Notes: generated by a model not told the origin, from the sequence alone. DNA of 14,560 bases from Crocinitomicaceae bacterium (GCA_002696025.1 NZQU01000031.1:1-14560), one strand, 5' to 3'. Counted from the stretch's first letter, positions 6,341-13,960 are shown. Numbers and translations are program-made.

Positions 6341-8226
6341 CTGCTTTTAGACATCAATTCCTCCCACTTATCCATTAACAAGTCTAATTCTTTCTTATTA
6401 TTTTGAAAGTTTGATATTACATTATTTGACTTTTCTTCATCTGAATAATCCAATGAATTCATCTCCTCTTGGATCTTTTTTTGTAATTCTTCTAATTTTG
6501 AAATCTTTTTTTCTATTTGCCTGATTTCTTTTTCAATTTTACCAGGATTTACTTTTGATTTGTTTGAGTTTTTGACATTTTTTTTGACTTCTTTTTTAGG
6601 AATTGTTTGAACTTGAGTATGGTTTTGTTTTTCTTTAATAAATTGTTGAACAGAGTAGTGATGAATTTTTAATGTATGTTTATCTATTTCCCAAATTCTA
6701 TTCGTTAAATCCTGAAGAAATTCTCGATCATGAGATACAACTATAAATGTTCCTTGGTAGTTTTTCAATGCGCTTTTTAAAACTTCTTTACTTGCAATGT
6801 CTAGGTGATTGGTGGGTTCGTCAAGAATTAAAAAGTTAGATGGGCTAAGTAGCAATTGACATAAAGCAAGTCTTGTTCTTTCTCCTCCTGATAAAACCTT
6901 TACTTTTTTAAGAACATCATCTCCTTTAAATAAAAAAGCACCCAAGACACTTCTTAAATCCTTTCTAATTTCTCCAATGGCTGTTTTATCTACAGTATCA
7001 TAAACTGAGAGCTCAGGGTCTAACTCTTCTGCTTTATTCTGAGAAAAATACGAGATGTTAACATTGTGACCAAGGTTGACTTCACCATCTCCCTTTAATA
7101 GACCCATAATTCTGTTTAATAGTGTTGTTTTCCCAACTCCATTTGGACCAAGTAATGCAATTTTTTCTCCTCTCCCTACTGTGATATTTATGTTTTTAAA
7201 AATAAGGTTTTGATCAAATCTTTTACCCATATCAATCAATTCAAGAACCCACTTTCCCGGTTGAACACTTAAAGGGAATGTTAGCTTTAATTTGGAGATA
7301 CTGTCTTTTTCAACTTCAATTTTTTCTGTTTTTTCTAACTTTTTAATTAATGACTGAGCAAATGCTGCTTTATTTTTTTTCGCTCGAAACTTATTAATTA
7401 ATACTTCAGTTTGTTTAATGTCTTTATCCTGTTGTTTTTTTGCAAGGATTGTTCTTTCAATTTCTTCCTCTCTAATGGCTTTGTATTTAGTGTAGGCATA
7501 TGGGAAGTCTAATATTTTCTCGAGACTAATTTCTAATGTTCGTTTTGTAATGTTGTCAAGAAATAAGCGATCGTGGGAGATCAAAATCACTATTCCTTCA
7601 AATTTTTGAAGATATTCTTCAAGCCAACTAATAGAAATTATATCAAGATGGTTTGTCGGCTCATCAAGTAAAAGTACATCAGGTTTGTTAACCAATATTT
7701 TAGCAAGCTCAGCTCTCATCTTCCAGCCTCCCGAAAATTTATTTAAAGGCTTTTCTAATTCATTCTCTTTAAATCCAAGACCTTTTAAGGTATTGGATAT
7801 TCTTTCTTTCCAGGTATATCCATCAAGTAGAGAGAAAGAATCATTTAGTTCGGTTAATTCATCTAATAACGATAAGTAGCTTGCTGATTCATAATCTGTT
7901 CTGGTGACAAGTTCATGATTTATTTCATTTAATCTAAAAGATATTTTATTAAGCTCTTTATTAGATTGATTAAGGTATTCGAAAACACTTTCATTTGATT
8001 CAATAATTATATCTTGAGTTAAAAAACCTATTGTACTGTCTTTTGATAGTATTATTTTTCCTTCAGATGCATCTTGTTTTTTTGCTATGATGTTTAAAAG
8101 AGTAGATTTTCCAGCGCCATTTTTTCCAACCAATCCAACCTTTTCTCCCTTATTGATCTGTAAGTTTATTTTTTTGAATAGATACCCCTGAGGTAAATGA
8201 ACACCAATTTGATCAAGTATAATCAT
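6337..8226 (-). CDS. ABC-F family ATPase (translation-associated, Uup/EttA-like)
   Basis: A 629-residue soluble protein with two tandem ATP-binding cassettes and no membrane segments, the hallmark of ABC-F. Cassette 1 has Walker A GKNGAGKST (34-42), signature SGGWKM (165-170), Walker B LLLDEPTNHLD (185-195) and SHDR (217-220). Cassette 2 has GPNGVGKTT (360-368), LSGGER (445-450), LILDEPTNHLD (466-476) and SHD (498-500). The lysine-rich helical linker between them (about 245-310) corresponds to the P-site tRNA interaction motif. A K/E-rich coiled coil (about 555-629) ends the protein as in Uup-type members. It probably binds ribosomes to relieve stalling. The subgroup, and whether it gives antibiotic protection, cannot be judged; housekeeping is more likely. 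The start MIILDQIGV is conserved for the family. Confidence 0.93.
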   Translation of the reverse strand: MIILDQIGVHLPQGYLFKKINLQINKGEKVGLVGKNGAGKSTLLNIIAKKQDASEGKIILSKDSTIGFLTQDIIIESNESVFEYLNQSNKELNKISFRLNEINHELVTRTDYESASYLSLLDELTELNDSFSLLDGYTWKERISNTLKGLGFKENELEKPLNKFSGGWKMRAELAKILVNKPDVLLLDEPTNHLDIISISWLEEYLQKFEGIVILISHDRLFLDNITKRTLEISLEKILDFPYAYTKYKAIREEEIERTILAKKQQDKDIKQTEVLINKFRAKKNKAAFAQSLIKKLEKTEKIEVEKDSISKLKLTFPLSVQPGKWVLELIDMGKRFDQNLIFKNINITVGRGEKIALLGPNGVGKTTLLNRIMGLLKGDGEVNLGHNVNISYFSQNKAEELDPELSVYDTVDKTAIGEIRKDLRSVLGAFLFKGDDVLKKVKVLSGGERTRLALCQLLLSPSNFLILDEPTNHLDIASKEVLKSALKNYQGTFIVVSHDREFLQDLTNRIWEIDKHTLKIHHYSVQQFIKEKQNHTQVQTIPKKEVKKNVKNSNKSKVNPGKIEKEIRQIEKKISKLEELQKKIQEEMNSLDYSDEEKSNNVISNFQNNKKELDLLMDKWEELMSKSS

Positions 8227-8230
8227 GTTG

Positions 8231-8238
8231 CAAAAGTA
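8231..8238 (-). promoter_or_regulatory. Possible -7 promoter element for the ABC-F gene (leaderless or nearly so)
   Basis: On the minus strand this reads TACTTTTG, matching TAnnTTTG, and ends only 4 bases before the ATG at 8226. If real, transcription would start at or next to the start codon. The -33 box is not evident. The 67-base gap 8227-8293 is shared with the divergent phosphodiesterase gene, for which I find only a degraded -7 (TAATTTCA, 8276-8283). Confidence 0.3.
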
Positions 8239-8293
8239 GAAAAATCGTACGCATATTTTTCTTAGATTTAGGATATAATTTCAATCAAACAAA

Positions 8294-9151
8294 ATGAAAG
8301 GGTTTATATTTCTTTTTTCTTTCTTTTTATTTGCTTTTGACAATACAATATGTCAAACCACTAAGCAAATAGATTGGCAGGGTCATCGAGGTGCTCGAGG
8401 CTTGTTTCCCGAAAACAGTATTTACGGTTTTGAAAATGCTCTTAATTATCCTATTAACACTCTAGAATTTGATGTAGTTATTAGTAAGGATAATCAAATT
8501 GTTGTTTCTCATGAGCCTTGGTTTTCTGATGAGATTTGTGATAAACCTCTTTTTGAAAATAACATTTATAAGCTCAATTTAAGTCAAATCCAGTCTGTTG
8601 AATGTGGTGTAAAAGACCACAAAAGATTTCTTGATCAACAAAAAGTATCTGTTTCTAAGCCAACTTTAAAAGAGGTGATATTGGCTGTGAATAAAAAATG
8701 TGAAAGTGCCAACATAAACAATATTCGTTATAACATTGAACTGAAATCGAAACTTGATTGGAGCGGGGTTTTTGTTCCTTTTCCTGATGTTTTCTCTGCT
8801 TTAGTTTTAAAAGAAATTAAAGCCTTGGGTATTGAAAGTCAATTAACCCTTCAATCATTTGATACAAGAATATTAGAAGAACTTCATAAAATGGATGATA
8901 AAATTAAGCTTGTCTTATTAACCAATAACAGCAAAAGCATCAAAAAAAATCTAAAGAAAATTTCATTTAAACCTTTTGCATATAGTCCTAATTATAAGAC
9001 ACTTAGGTCGTGTCAGGTTAAAAAATTGCATAAATTAAACATCAAAGTAATTCCCTGGACTGTTAATTCTAAAAGTGCCATAAAAAAAGTAATTAAAAAA
9101 GGAGTGGATGGTGTAATTACGGATTACCCTAACTTAATTCATGAATTTTAA
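8294..9151 (+). CDS. Glycerophosphodiester phosphodiesterase, exported
   Basis: A 285-residue GDPD-family TIM-barrel enzyme. It hydrolyses glycerophosphodiesters (deacylated phospholipids) to glycerol-3-phosphate and an alcohol. Visible active-site elements are HRGARG with H31 and R32, PENS with E40 and N41, LEFDV with E58 and D60, the second catalytic histidine in SHE (H73), IELK with E149, WTVN with W255, and VITDYP near the end. A signal peptide (residues 1-20, hydrophobic FIFLFSFFLFAF, cleavage near IC-Q21) points to the periplasm. The cysteine at 20 could be a lipid-attachment site, but the preceding residues are a poor lipobox. The gene is alone on the plus strand, and its stop directly abuts the stop of the convergent pterin-family gene. 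Confidence 0.92.
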   Translation: MKGFIFLFSFFLFAFDNTICQTTKQIDWQGHRGARGLFPENSIYGFENALNYPINTLEFDVVISKDNQIVVSHEPWFSDEICDKPLFENNIYKLNLSQIQSVECGVKDHKRFLDQQKVSVSKPTLKEVILAVNKKCESANINNIRYNIELKSKLDWSGVFVPFPDVFSALVLKEIKALGIESQLTLQSFDTRILEELHKMDDKIKLVLLTNNSKSIKKNLKKISFKPFAYSPNYKTLRSCQVKKLHKLNIKVIPWTVNSKSAIKKVIKKGVDGVITDYPNLIHEF

Positions 9152-9556
9152 TTATTCTCCACTATATTCTGCTAGATTATTTTCTGTTTCCCAAATTTTC
9201 ACACTTAAATTTAAAGAACTATCTAAGGCTTTTGATAATTTATTCCAACAAACAATACAAATGTTTTCTAATGTGGGGATTAAATTTTTAAATTCAGGAC
9301 AATCAAGGTTTAAGTTTTTATGGTCAAATGCATCCGTTATTTCATCCTTGATAATTTGTTTTAAAATTTTTAAATCAATCAAATAGCCAGTTTCTTGATT
9401 AACAGAACCTTCAATCCAAACCTCAATTTTATAATTATGACCATGGTAATTGGGGTTGTTGCATTTTCCAAAAACTTCATTGTTTTTTTCATCGCTCCAC
9501 TCTGGATTGTATAATCGATGGGCAGAATTAAAGTAAGCAATTCGACAAACTTTCAT
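9152..9556 (-). CDS. 6-pyruvoyl-tetrahydropterin synthase / QueD family protein
   Basis: A 134-residue T-fold enzyme. The zinc ligands are H13 (SAHRL) and H38/H40 (HGHNY). The catalytic residues C32, D78-H79 and E123 (WETENN) are all present. The cysteine motif is CNNPNYHGH, with five residues between Cys and HGH as in animal PTPS, rather than the three of E. coli QueD. Members convert dihydroneopterin triphosphate to 6-pyruvoyl- or 6-carboxy-tetrahydropterin, leading to biopterin-like cofactors or queuosine; which applies cannot be read here. It is the last gene of the carotenoid operon, its ATG overlapping the idi stop (ATGA, 9553-9556). No other queuosine or folate gene is in the window. 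The link to pigment synthesis is therefore unexplained, possibly just transcriptional convenience. Confidence 0.9.
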   Translation of the reverse strand: MKVCRIAYFNSAHRLYNPEWSDEKNNEVFGKCNNPNYHGHNYKIEVWIEGSVNQETGYLIDLKILKQIIKDEITDAFDHKNLNLDCPEFKNLIPTLENICIVCWNKLSKALDSSLNLSVKIWETENNLAEYSGE

Positions 9557-10077
9557 TTTAAATGTTTATTTATTTTGTGAAAATAATCATTCATTAATAA
9601 TTTAAACCAAAATGTAAATTTATGAGGTTCTTTTTTTACTTTTTCAAGTAAGAGATCAATATCAATCCATTTAATATTTGAAATCTCATCTTTATTAAAG
9701 TTAGGTGTATGATTGGTTCGCCCAATAAAAACATGGTCAAACTCATGCTCTACAAGGTTGTTTTCAAAAGCTACTTTATATTTAAAAGAAAAAATATGTT
9801 CTAGAGGGCAAGACATGTTTAATTCTTCATGTAATCTTCTTTTCGCAGCATCGATTGTTTTCTCATCTTTTTTAGGATGACTACAACATGCATTTGACCA
9901 CAATCCACCTGAGTGATATTTGTTCATATGTCTTTGATGTATTAACATTTGACCAATGTCATTTAAAAGAATAATAGAGAATGCTCTATGTAGAAGACCT
10001 TTTTGGTGAACTAATAATTTATTCATTGCACCTATGACTTCATCTTTTTCATTAACTAATACAATGTCATTATCCAT
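9553..10077 (-). CDS. idi: Isopentenyl-diphosphate delta-isomerase, type 1
   Basis: A 174-residue Nudix-fold enzyme that interconverts isopentenyl and dimethylallyl diphosphate. The length and motifs match the type 1 enzyme: metal ligands H24, H30 and H67, catalytic cysteine C65 in NACCSHP, and the glutamates E110 and E112 in VEHEFDH. The Nudix-derived helix RRLHEELN (80-87) is also present. It acts in the cytoplasm and supplies DMAPP for the prenyl-diphosphate precursors of the carotenoids made by its operon neighbours. It starts 2 bases after the crtB stop and overlaps the following pterin-family gene by 4 bases, so translational coupling in both directions is likely. No prenyl-diphosphate synthase gene is in the window. 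Confidence 0.95.
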   Translation of the reverse strand: MDNDIVLVNEKDEVIGAMNKLLVHQKGLLHRAFSIILLNDIGQMLIHQRHMNKYHSGGLWSNACCSHPKKDEKTIDAAKRRLHEELNMSCPLEHIFSFKYKVAFENNLVEHEFDHVFIGRTNHTPNFNKDEISNIKWIDIDLLLEKVKKEPHKFTFWFKLLMNDYFHKINKHLK

Positions 10078-10079
10078 TA

Positions 10080-10916
10080 CTATATGTAGTTGAACTTAAG
10101 TTTAAAATAAGACACAAAAAAGAGAGAGGTTTTCCTTTTGTTAGAAATTCTTATTCTACTATTTAAAACCTCTTTAGCTGGCAATTTCTTTATTTTCTTG
10201 AAAAGGTTGAAGTAATATATGTAAGCTATGTAAACTCCAAGTTTTGCATTTTTGGGTAGCATTTGAATTCCTTCGAATCCAATTTTAAAATCATTAGCTA
10301 TATCAGATTCAATTTCCTTTTTGATTTTATTGTCAAACTCATTAATTTCAATTCCAGGGAAGTAGCATCGACCAAGACTTTCAAAATCAGACTTTAAATC
10401 CCTTAAAAAATTTATTTTTTGAAATGCAGAGCCTAATTTCATTGCATAAGGTTTCAATTCTGAATATTTTTTTTGATCTCCATTTAGAAAAACTTGAAGG
10501 CACATCAATCCAACAACTTCTGCTGAGCCAAGTATGTATTGGTCGTATTTTTCTTTATTGTAAATTTCTTTTGTCAAATCCATTTCCATAGAATTTAAAA
10601 AAAGCGTAATTAATTCATGTGGAATATTGTATGTATTAACAACCCATTGAAAGCTATTTAATATTGGGTTTAGTGATATTTTATTTTCAATAGATTCAAA
10701 TGTATCTGCTTTAAATTTTTCAAAAAGTTCTTTTTTGTTAAAATCATGAAAACTGTCAACAATCTCATCAGCAAACCTAACAAAACCATAAATAGCATAT
10801 ATGGGTTTGTGTTGCTCTTTGTTTAAAAAACGAATGCCCAAAGAAAAAGAAGTACTGTATCTTCTTGTTGTAAGCTGGCTCATTTCATGACTGATATTGT
10901 CAAATATTTTTTTCAT
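10080..10916 (-). CDS. crtB: Phytoene synthase (squalene/phytoene synthase family)
   Basis: A 278-residue all-helical prenyl transferase that condenses two geranylgeranyl diphosphates to phytoene. The first aspartate-rich motif is D50-E-I-V-D54 (RFADEIVDSF). The second is in NFLRDLKSDFESLGRCYFP, with D173 and D177. The YSTSFSLG and YAIYGFVRFAD segments near the N-terminus are typical of CrtB rather than squalene synthase. It directly follows crtI with no intervening base (the crtI TAA is immediately followed by the crtB ATG) and is followed by idi after 2 bases. The crtI-crtB order is the common flavobacterial one. A diapophytoene (C30) product cannot be excluded by sequence alone, but the neighbourhood with idi fits C40 synthesis. 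Confidence 0.94.
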   Translation of the reverse strand: MKKIFDNISHEMSQLTTRRYSTSFSLGIRFLNKEQHKPIYAIYGFVRFADEIVDSFHDFNKKELFEKFKADTFESIENKISLNPILNSFQWVVNTYNIPHELITLFLNSMEMDLTKEIYNKEKYDQYILGSAEVVGLMCLQVFLNGDQKKYSELKPYAMKLGSAFQKINFLRDLKSDFESLGRCYFPGIEINEFDNKIKKEIESDIANDFKIGFEGIQMLPKNAKLGVYIAYIYYFNLFKKIKKLPAKEVLNSRIRISNKRKTSLFFVSYFKLKFNYI

Positions 10917-12386
10917 TTATTTAAAATCTTTTATGATTTGTTTGGCAACTACTTCACCAGATATTATTGATGGAGGAACTCCTGGCCCTGGAACAGTTAA
11001 CTGCCCGGTATAATACATGTTTTTAAGTTTTTTGTTTTTAAGCGATGGTTTAAAAATAGCAGTTTGTTTTAAGGTATTAGCCAAACCATAAGCATTTCCT
11101 TTAAAAGCGTTGTAATCTGATTTGAAGTCTGATATGCAATAACTTCGTTTGTAAATAATATCAGATTTGATATTATTACCAGTTCTTTTCTCAAATCTAT
11201 CAACAATTAAATCAAAATATTGATTTCTAATCTCTTCATTGTCTTTTAAGTCAGGCGCGATTGGAATCAAAAAAAACAAATTTTCATTGTTTTCAGGCGC
11301 AACAGTTTGATCGGTCATGGATGGTGCACAAACATAAAAAAGAGGCGCCATAGGCCATTTAGGGTCAATATAAATTTCTTTAGAATGCTTTTCAAAACTT
11401 TCATCAAAAAACAAATTATGGTGCCTAATGTTTTTAAGTTTTTTATTAACTCCAACATAAAATAGAAGGCTTGATGGAGCCATTTCTCTTTTGTTCCAAT
11501 ATGAAGAAGTATAATTAGATTTAGAACCCAATAAATCTTGGTCAGTATGATGATAATCAGCTGAAGAAACAACTATGTCCGATGCGTAGGTTTTATTTTT
11601 CGTTTTAACTGAATCTATAGCTTTATTGATAAAATTAAAATTTTCAACATTGTTGTTCTTTTCTATTTGAACTCCTTGCTCAATTGCAATTTTTTCAAAT
11701 GCTTCGATAATTTTATGCATACCTCCTTCGGGATACCAAGTCCCAAGGCAAATATCCGCATAGTTCATCAAAGAGTATAATGCGGGAGTTCTGTTGGGCA
11801 TGGCACCCAAAAAAAGAGTAGGAAACTCTATTAAAGAAAGTAATTTAGGGTTTTTAAAATATTTCCTTGCGTATACAGAGAAGGGCTTAAATAAGTGAAG
11901 TTTGAAAGCACTTTTTACAATACGAAAATCAATGAATTCTGATAAACTTAAGCTTGGTTTGTAAACAAATTCATTCATTCCAACATTGTATTTGAACTCT
12001 GCATCCTTTAAAAATTCTTTTAATTTAATTGAACTTCCAGGTTCATGCTTTTCAAATAATTCATAGATTTCAATCATTGATGCTGGAATATCATCATTGC
12101 TATCATCTTCCCAAAAAACTTTGTAGGATGGGTCTAATCTTTTTAGGTTATAAAAGTCAGATGCTGTATGTCCAAACTCGTTGTAAAATTTTTCAAAAAC
12201 ATCAGGCATCCAATACCAACTCGGACCCATGTCAAAGGTGAAACCCGAGTCTGAAAATTTACGAGCTCTACCTCCTAAATGGTTGTTTTTTTCTAATAAA
12301 GTAACATCAAAACCCGACTTAGCAAGAAATGAAGCAGCAGATAATCCTGCAATTCCCCCACCTATAACAATCGTTTTTTTTTTCAT
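10917..12386 (-). CDS. crtI: Phytoene desaturase
   Basis: A 489-residue FAD-dependent desaturase. The N-terminal dinucleotide motif GGGIAGLSAA (9-18) is followed by the E32...GGRAR segment (38-42) and the substrate-proximal FTFDMGPSWYWMPDVF (49-64). The C-terminal FAD-binding signature YYTGQLTVPGPGVPPSIISG (458-477) is intact. It introduces double bases into phytoene at the membrane, giving lycopene or a less desaturated product; the number of steps cannot be told from sequence. The ATG at 12386 lies 3 bases after the stop of the sigma-factor gene, and the stop abuts the crtB start. Length and motifs are normal, with no sign of damage. CrtI-family ketolases and isomerases are the main alternatives, but position next to crtB favours desaturase. 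Confidence 0.94.
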   Translation of the reverse strand: MKKKTIVIGGGIAGLSAASFLAKSGFDVTLLEKNNHLGGRARKFSDSGFTFDMGPSWYWMPDVFEKFYNEFGHTASDFYNLKRLDPSYKVFWEDDSNDDIPASMIEIYELFEKHEPGSSIKLKEFLKDAEFKYNVGMNEFVYKPSLSLSEFIDFRIVKSAFKLHLFKPFSVYARKYFKNPKLLSLIEFPTLFLGAMPNRTPALYSLMNYADICLGTWYPEGGMHKIIEAFEKIAIEQGVQIEKNNNVENFNFINKAIDSVKTKNKTYASDIVVSSADYHHTDQDLLGSKSNYTSSYWNKREMAPSSLLFYVGVNKKLKNIRHHNLFFDESFEKHSKEIYIDPKWPMAPLFYVCAPSMTDQTVAPENNENLFFLIPIAPDLKDNEEIRNQYFDLIVDRFEKRTGNNIKSDIIYKRSYCISDFKSDYNAFKGNAYGLANTLKQTAIFKPSLKNKKLKNMYYTGQLTVPGPGVPPSIISGEVVAKQIIKDFK

Positions 12387-12389
12387 GCT

Positions 12390-12902
12390 TTAATTAAAAG
12401 AAAAAGAATAATCAGGGAGTAAATCTATTAATTTTTTTCTAGCTATAAAGATTCTACTTTTTACGGTACCAATAGGAATGTCTAATTTTTCTGATATCTC
12501 TTTGTATTTGAAACCTTGAACATGAAGTTCAAAAGGAACTTTATATTCACTTGAAAGTAGATCTATTTTGGATAATATCTCTTTCATTTGAATGCTTTCA
12601 TAGGGTGAATTATCAGAAATAGCTTTGTTTGTGGTCAAATAGGAATTTTCGGTATAGTCAAAAATGGTTTTAGAGTGTACCTTCCTTCTATATTGATTAA
12701 TATATGTATTTCTCATTATAGTAAAAGCCCATGCTTTAAAATTTGTTTTTGGTGTGTATTGTTTTTTATAACGTATTGCTTTAAGAATGGTCTCTTGAGT
12801 TAGGTCTCTAGCATCTTCACTGCTTCTAGTAAAGGTATAGGCAAATGAAATTAATTTGTTTTCAATATCTAATAAAGCTTGGTTAAATTCTATCGTTGAC
12901 AT
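12390..12902 (-). CDS. ECF-type RNA polymerase sigma factor heading the carotenoid operon
   Basis: A 170-residue sigma-70-family protein with only regions 2 and 4, the ECF layout. Region 2 spans about 15-80, including EDARDLTQETILKAIR (29-44) and the -10-recognition helix FKAWAFTIMRNTYINQYRR (55-73). Region 4 spans about 103-162, with the helix-turn-helix YKEISEKLDIPIGTVKSRIF (133-152). The ATG at 12902 is chosen; the frame stays open to 12974, but that extension has no sigma homology and would place the promoter inside the gene. It is the first gene of a five-gene transcript with crtI, crtB, idi and the pterin-family gene, and could direct transcription of its own operon (inference). No anti-sigma gene is adjacent, so control may come from a separate regulator, as in light-responsive carotenoid systems. 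Confidence 0.9.
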   Translation of the reverse strand: MSTIEFNQALLDIENKLISFAYTFTRSSEDARDLTQETILKAIRYKKQYTPKTNFKAWAFTIMRNTYINQYRRKVHSKTIFDYTENSYLTTNKAISDNSPYESIQMKEILSKIDLLSSEYKVPFELHVQGFKYKEISEKLDIPIGTVKSRIFIARKKLIDLLPDYSFSFN

Positions 12903-12909
12903 AGCAATT

Positions 12910-12973
12910 TGTTTAATGTTTACGAAACAAATATAAACACTTTTGTTTAATAAATCAAAATAAAAGTTAAACA
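12910..12973. promoter_or_regulatory. Cluster of TGTTT/AAACA half-sites over the carotenoid promoter (possible operator)
   Basis: Six copies of the pentamer TGTTT or its complement AAACA occur within 64 bases: 12969-12973, 12944-12948, 12935-12939, 12925-12929, 12917-12921 and 12910-12914. Several pair as inverted repeats on the minus strand, for example TTGTTTAA with TTAAACAA, TGTTT-cgt-AAACA, and TTTGTTT with AAACAAA. They overlap the -33/-7 elements and the expected transcription start, where a repressor or MerR-type regulator could act. The DNA is very AT-rich, so some copies are expected by chance. Confidence 0.4.
12928..12959 (-). promoter_or_regulatory. Promoter of the sigma-crtI-crtB-idi-pterin operon
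   Basis: On the minus strand a TTTG box (12959-12956), a 20-base spacer and TATATTTG (12935-12928) match the Bacteroidota housekeeping promoter consensus TTTG-N19-21-TAnnTTTG. Transcription should start around 12921-12924, giving a leader of about 20 bases before the sigma-factor ATG at 12902. This is the best promoter match in the window. It implies that the primary sigma factor can read the operon, with the ECF factor perhaps adding a second input. Confidence 0.65.
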
Positions 12974-12987
12974 ATTATTTATTTTAT

Positions 12988-13887
12988 TTAAAAATATAAG
13001 GGGTAAAAAGTAAGCTTATTGCTTGAAAATGAGACTGTTGGGAATGGTATTTTTAGGTAATTTAATTGATTTAAAATTGTTTTAATAAATGCGTTTTTAC
13101 ATTTTATTTTGCTTAAATCTATGTCTAGTGAAAATAAAATTTCTTTATTTGATATGTATTCTTGATTTTGAAAAACCACACTATTTTGGTCACCATAAAT
13201 TCTTTGATCTATGCTGTAACCAAAAGAAAAACAAAACCATTCAGGTATAGATATACTATTTAAAATTGATTTGGGAGAAAAAGAAATCCAATAGCTTTGA
13301 CCATTGTAATCCTTTAATATTTTTTCAATTTGATTTCTTCCTAAAACTTCTGGTCTCAGTTCAGAATAGGGTGTGTTATGGTATGAAAATTTGGGTATTA
13401 ATATTTGTTTATTAAACAATAGCTCCTGTCCTGCAAAAAGAGATGTTCCTATAATGTTTGACCCCATATCGCTATATGAAAACCCCCATTTTGAACTAAA
13501 ACCATCCATTATTTCAATTATTGATTGAAATCCTAATCCAATTGAACTCCCTAGAAGAACACTCTTCTTTTTATTTACTCCTGCCCATGAAAACAAATTA
13601 GATGAGATTTTTGATAAATGATATGCACTGTAAATATGTCCAGCTTTATCCATATTATTCCAGTTATTCCAATCATTAAAGAAATGAAATTCACTCATGC
13701 TTTCTTTTGAATACCAAAGAGAATATAGTCCAACAGAACTTAATCCAACTAAAGATATTTGACCTGAACTAACACCTATAACTCTTGGTTTATTTATTGT
13801 ATCTGAATACTCTAAAAAAGAATTTTGAGAATAGCCATAACTTATATAAAAGAAACAAATTAGCGTAAATAATTTTTTAAAGTTCAT
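12988..13887 (-). CDS. DUF2279 (YfiM-like) family protein
   Basis: A 299-residue protein with a signal peptide (1-20, ending YGYS-Q) and the hallmark DUF2279 stretch: FHFFNDWNNWNNMDKAGH (67-84) followed by YSAYHLSK, with D80 and H84 conserved. Hydrophobic segments at about 41-58 and 108-122 flank it, and a second conserved patch with E125, D128 and S139-D-M-G-S-N (139-144) follows. The family is common in Bacteroidota and is thought to be membrane- or envelope-associated. Its function is unknown, and the arrangement of His/Asp/Glu in and next to membrane segments is only suggestive of metal or lipid chemistry. The C-terminal half (170-299) reads as beta-rich. It lies upstream of the carotenoid operon on the same strand, 85 bases before the sigma ATG and separated from it by that operon's promoter, so probably a separate unit. 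Confidence 0.8.
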   Translation of the reverse strand: MNFKKLFTLICFFYISYGYSQNSFLEYSDTINKPRVIGVSSGQISLVGLSSVGLYSLWYSKESMSEFHFFNDWNNWNNMDKAGHIYSAYHLSKISSNLFSWAGVNKKKSVLLGSSIGLGFQSIIEIMDGFSSKWGFSYSDMGSNIIGTSLFAGQELLFNKQILIPKFSYHNTPYSELRPEVLGRNQIEKILKDYNGQSYWISFSPKSILNSISIPEWFCFSFGYSIDQRIYGDQNSVVFQNQEYISNKEILFSLDIDLSKIKCKNAFIKTILNQLNYLKIPFPTVSFSSNKLTFYPLYF

Positions 13888-13960
13888 TATGTTTTTAATA
13901 TGTATAATGCTTCTTGTTTTTTTCTTTTAATTTAGTCTTAATAATTAATAAAATGAATTA

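Noticed and set aside
7685..7879. Plus-strand open frame of 64 codons
   Set aside because: Antisense to the strongly conserved first cassette of the ABC-F gene.
9141..9386. Plus-strand open frame of 81 codons spanning the phosphodiesterase end
   Set aside because: Antisense to the pterin-synthase-family gene, which has a full set of catalytic residues.
11315..12241. Two open frames inside crtI (11315-11572 minus, 12029-12241 plus)
   Set aside because: Both are alternative frames of an intact, well-conserved phytoene desaturase.
12903..12974. Longer N-terminus for the ECF sigma factor
   Set aside because: No sigma-factor homology, and it would place the best promoter of the window inside the coding sequence.
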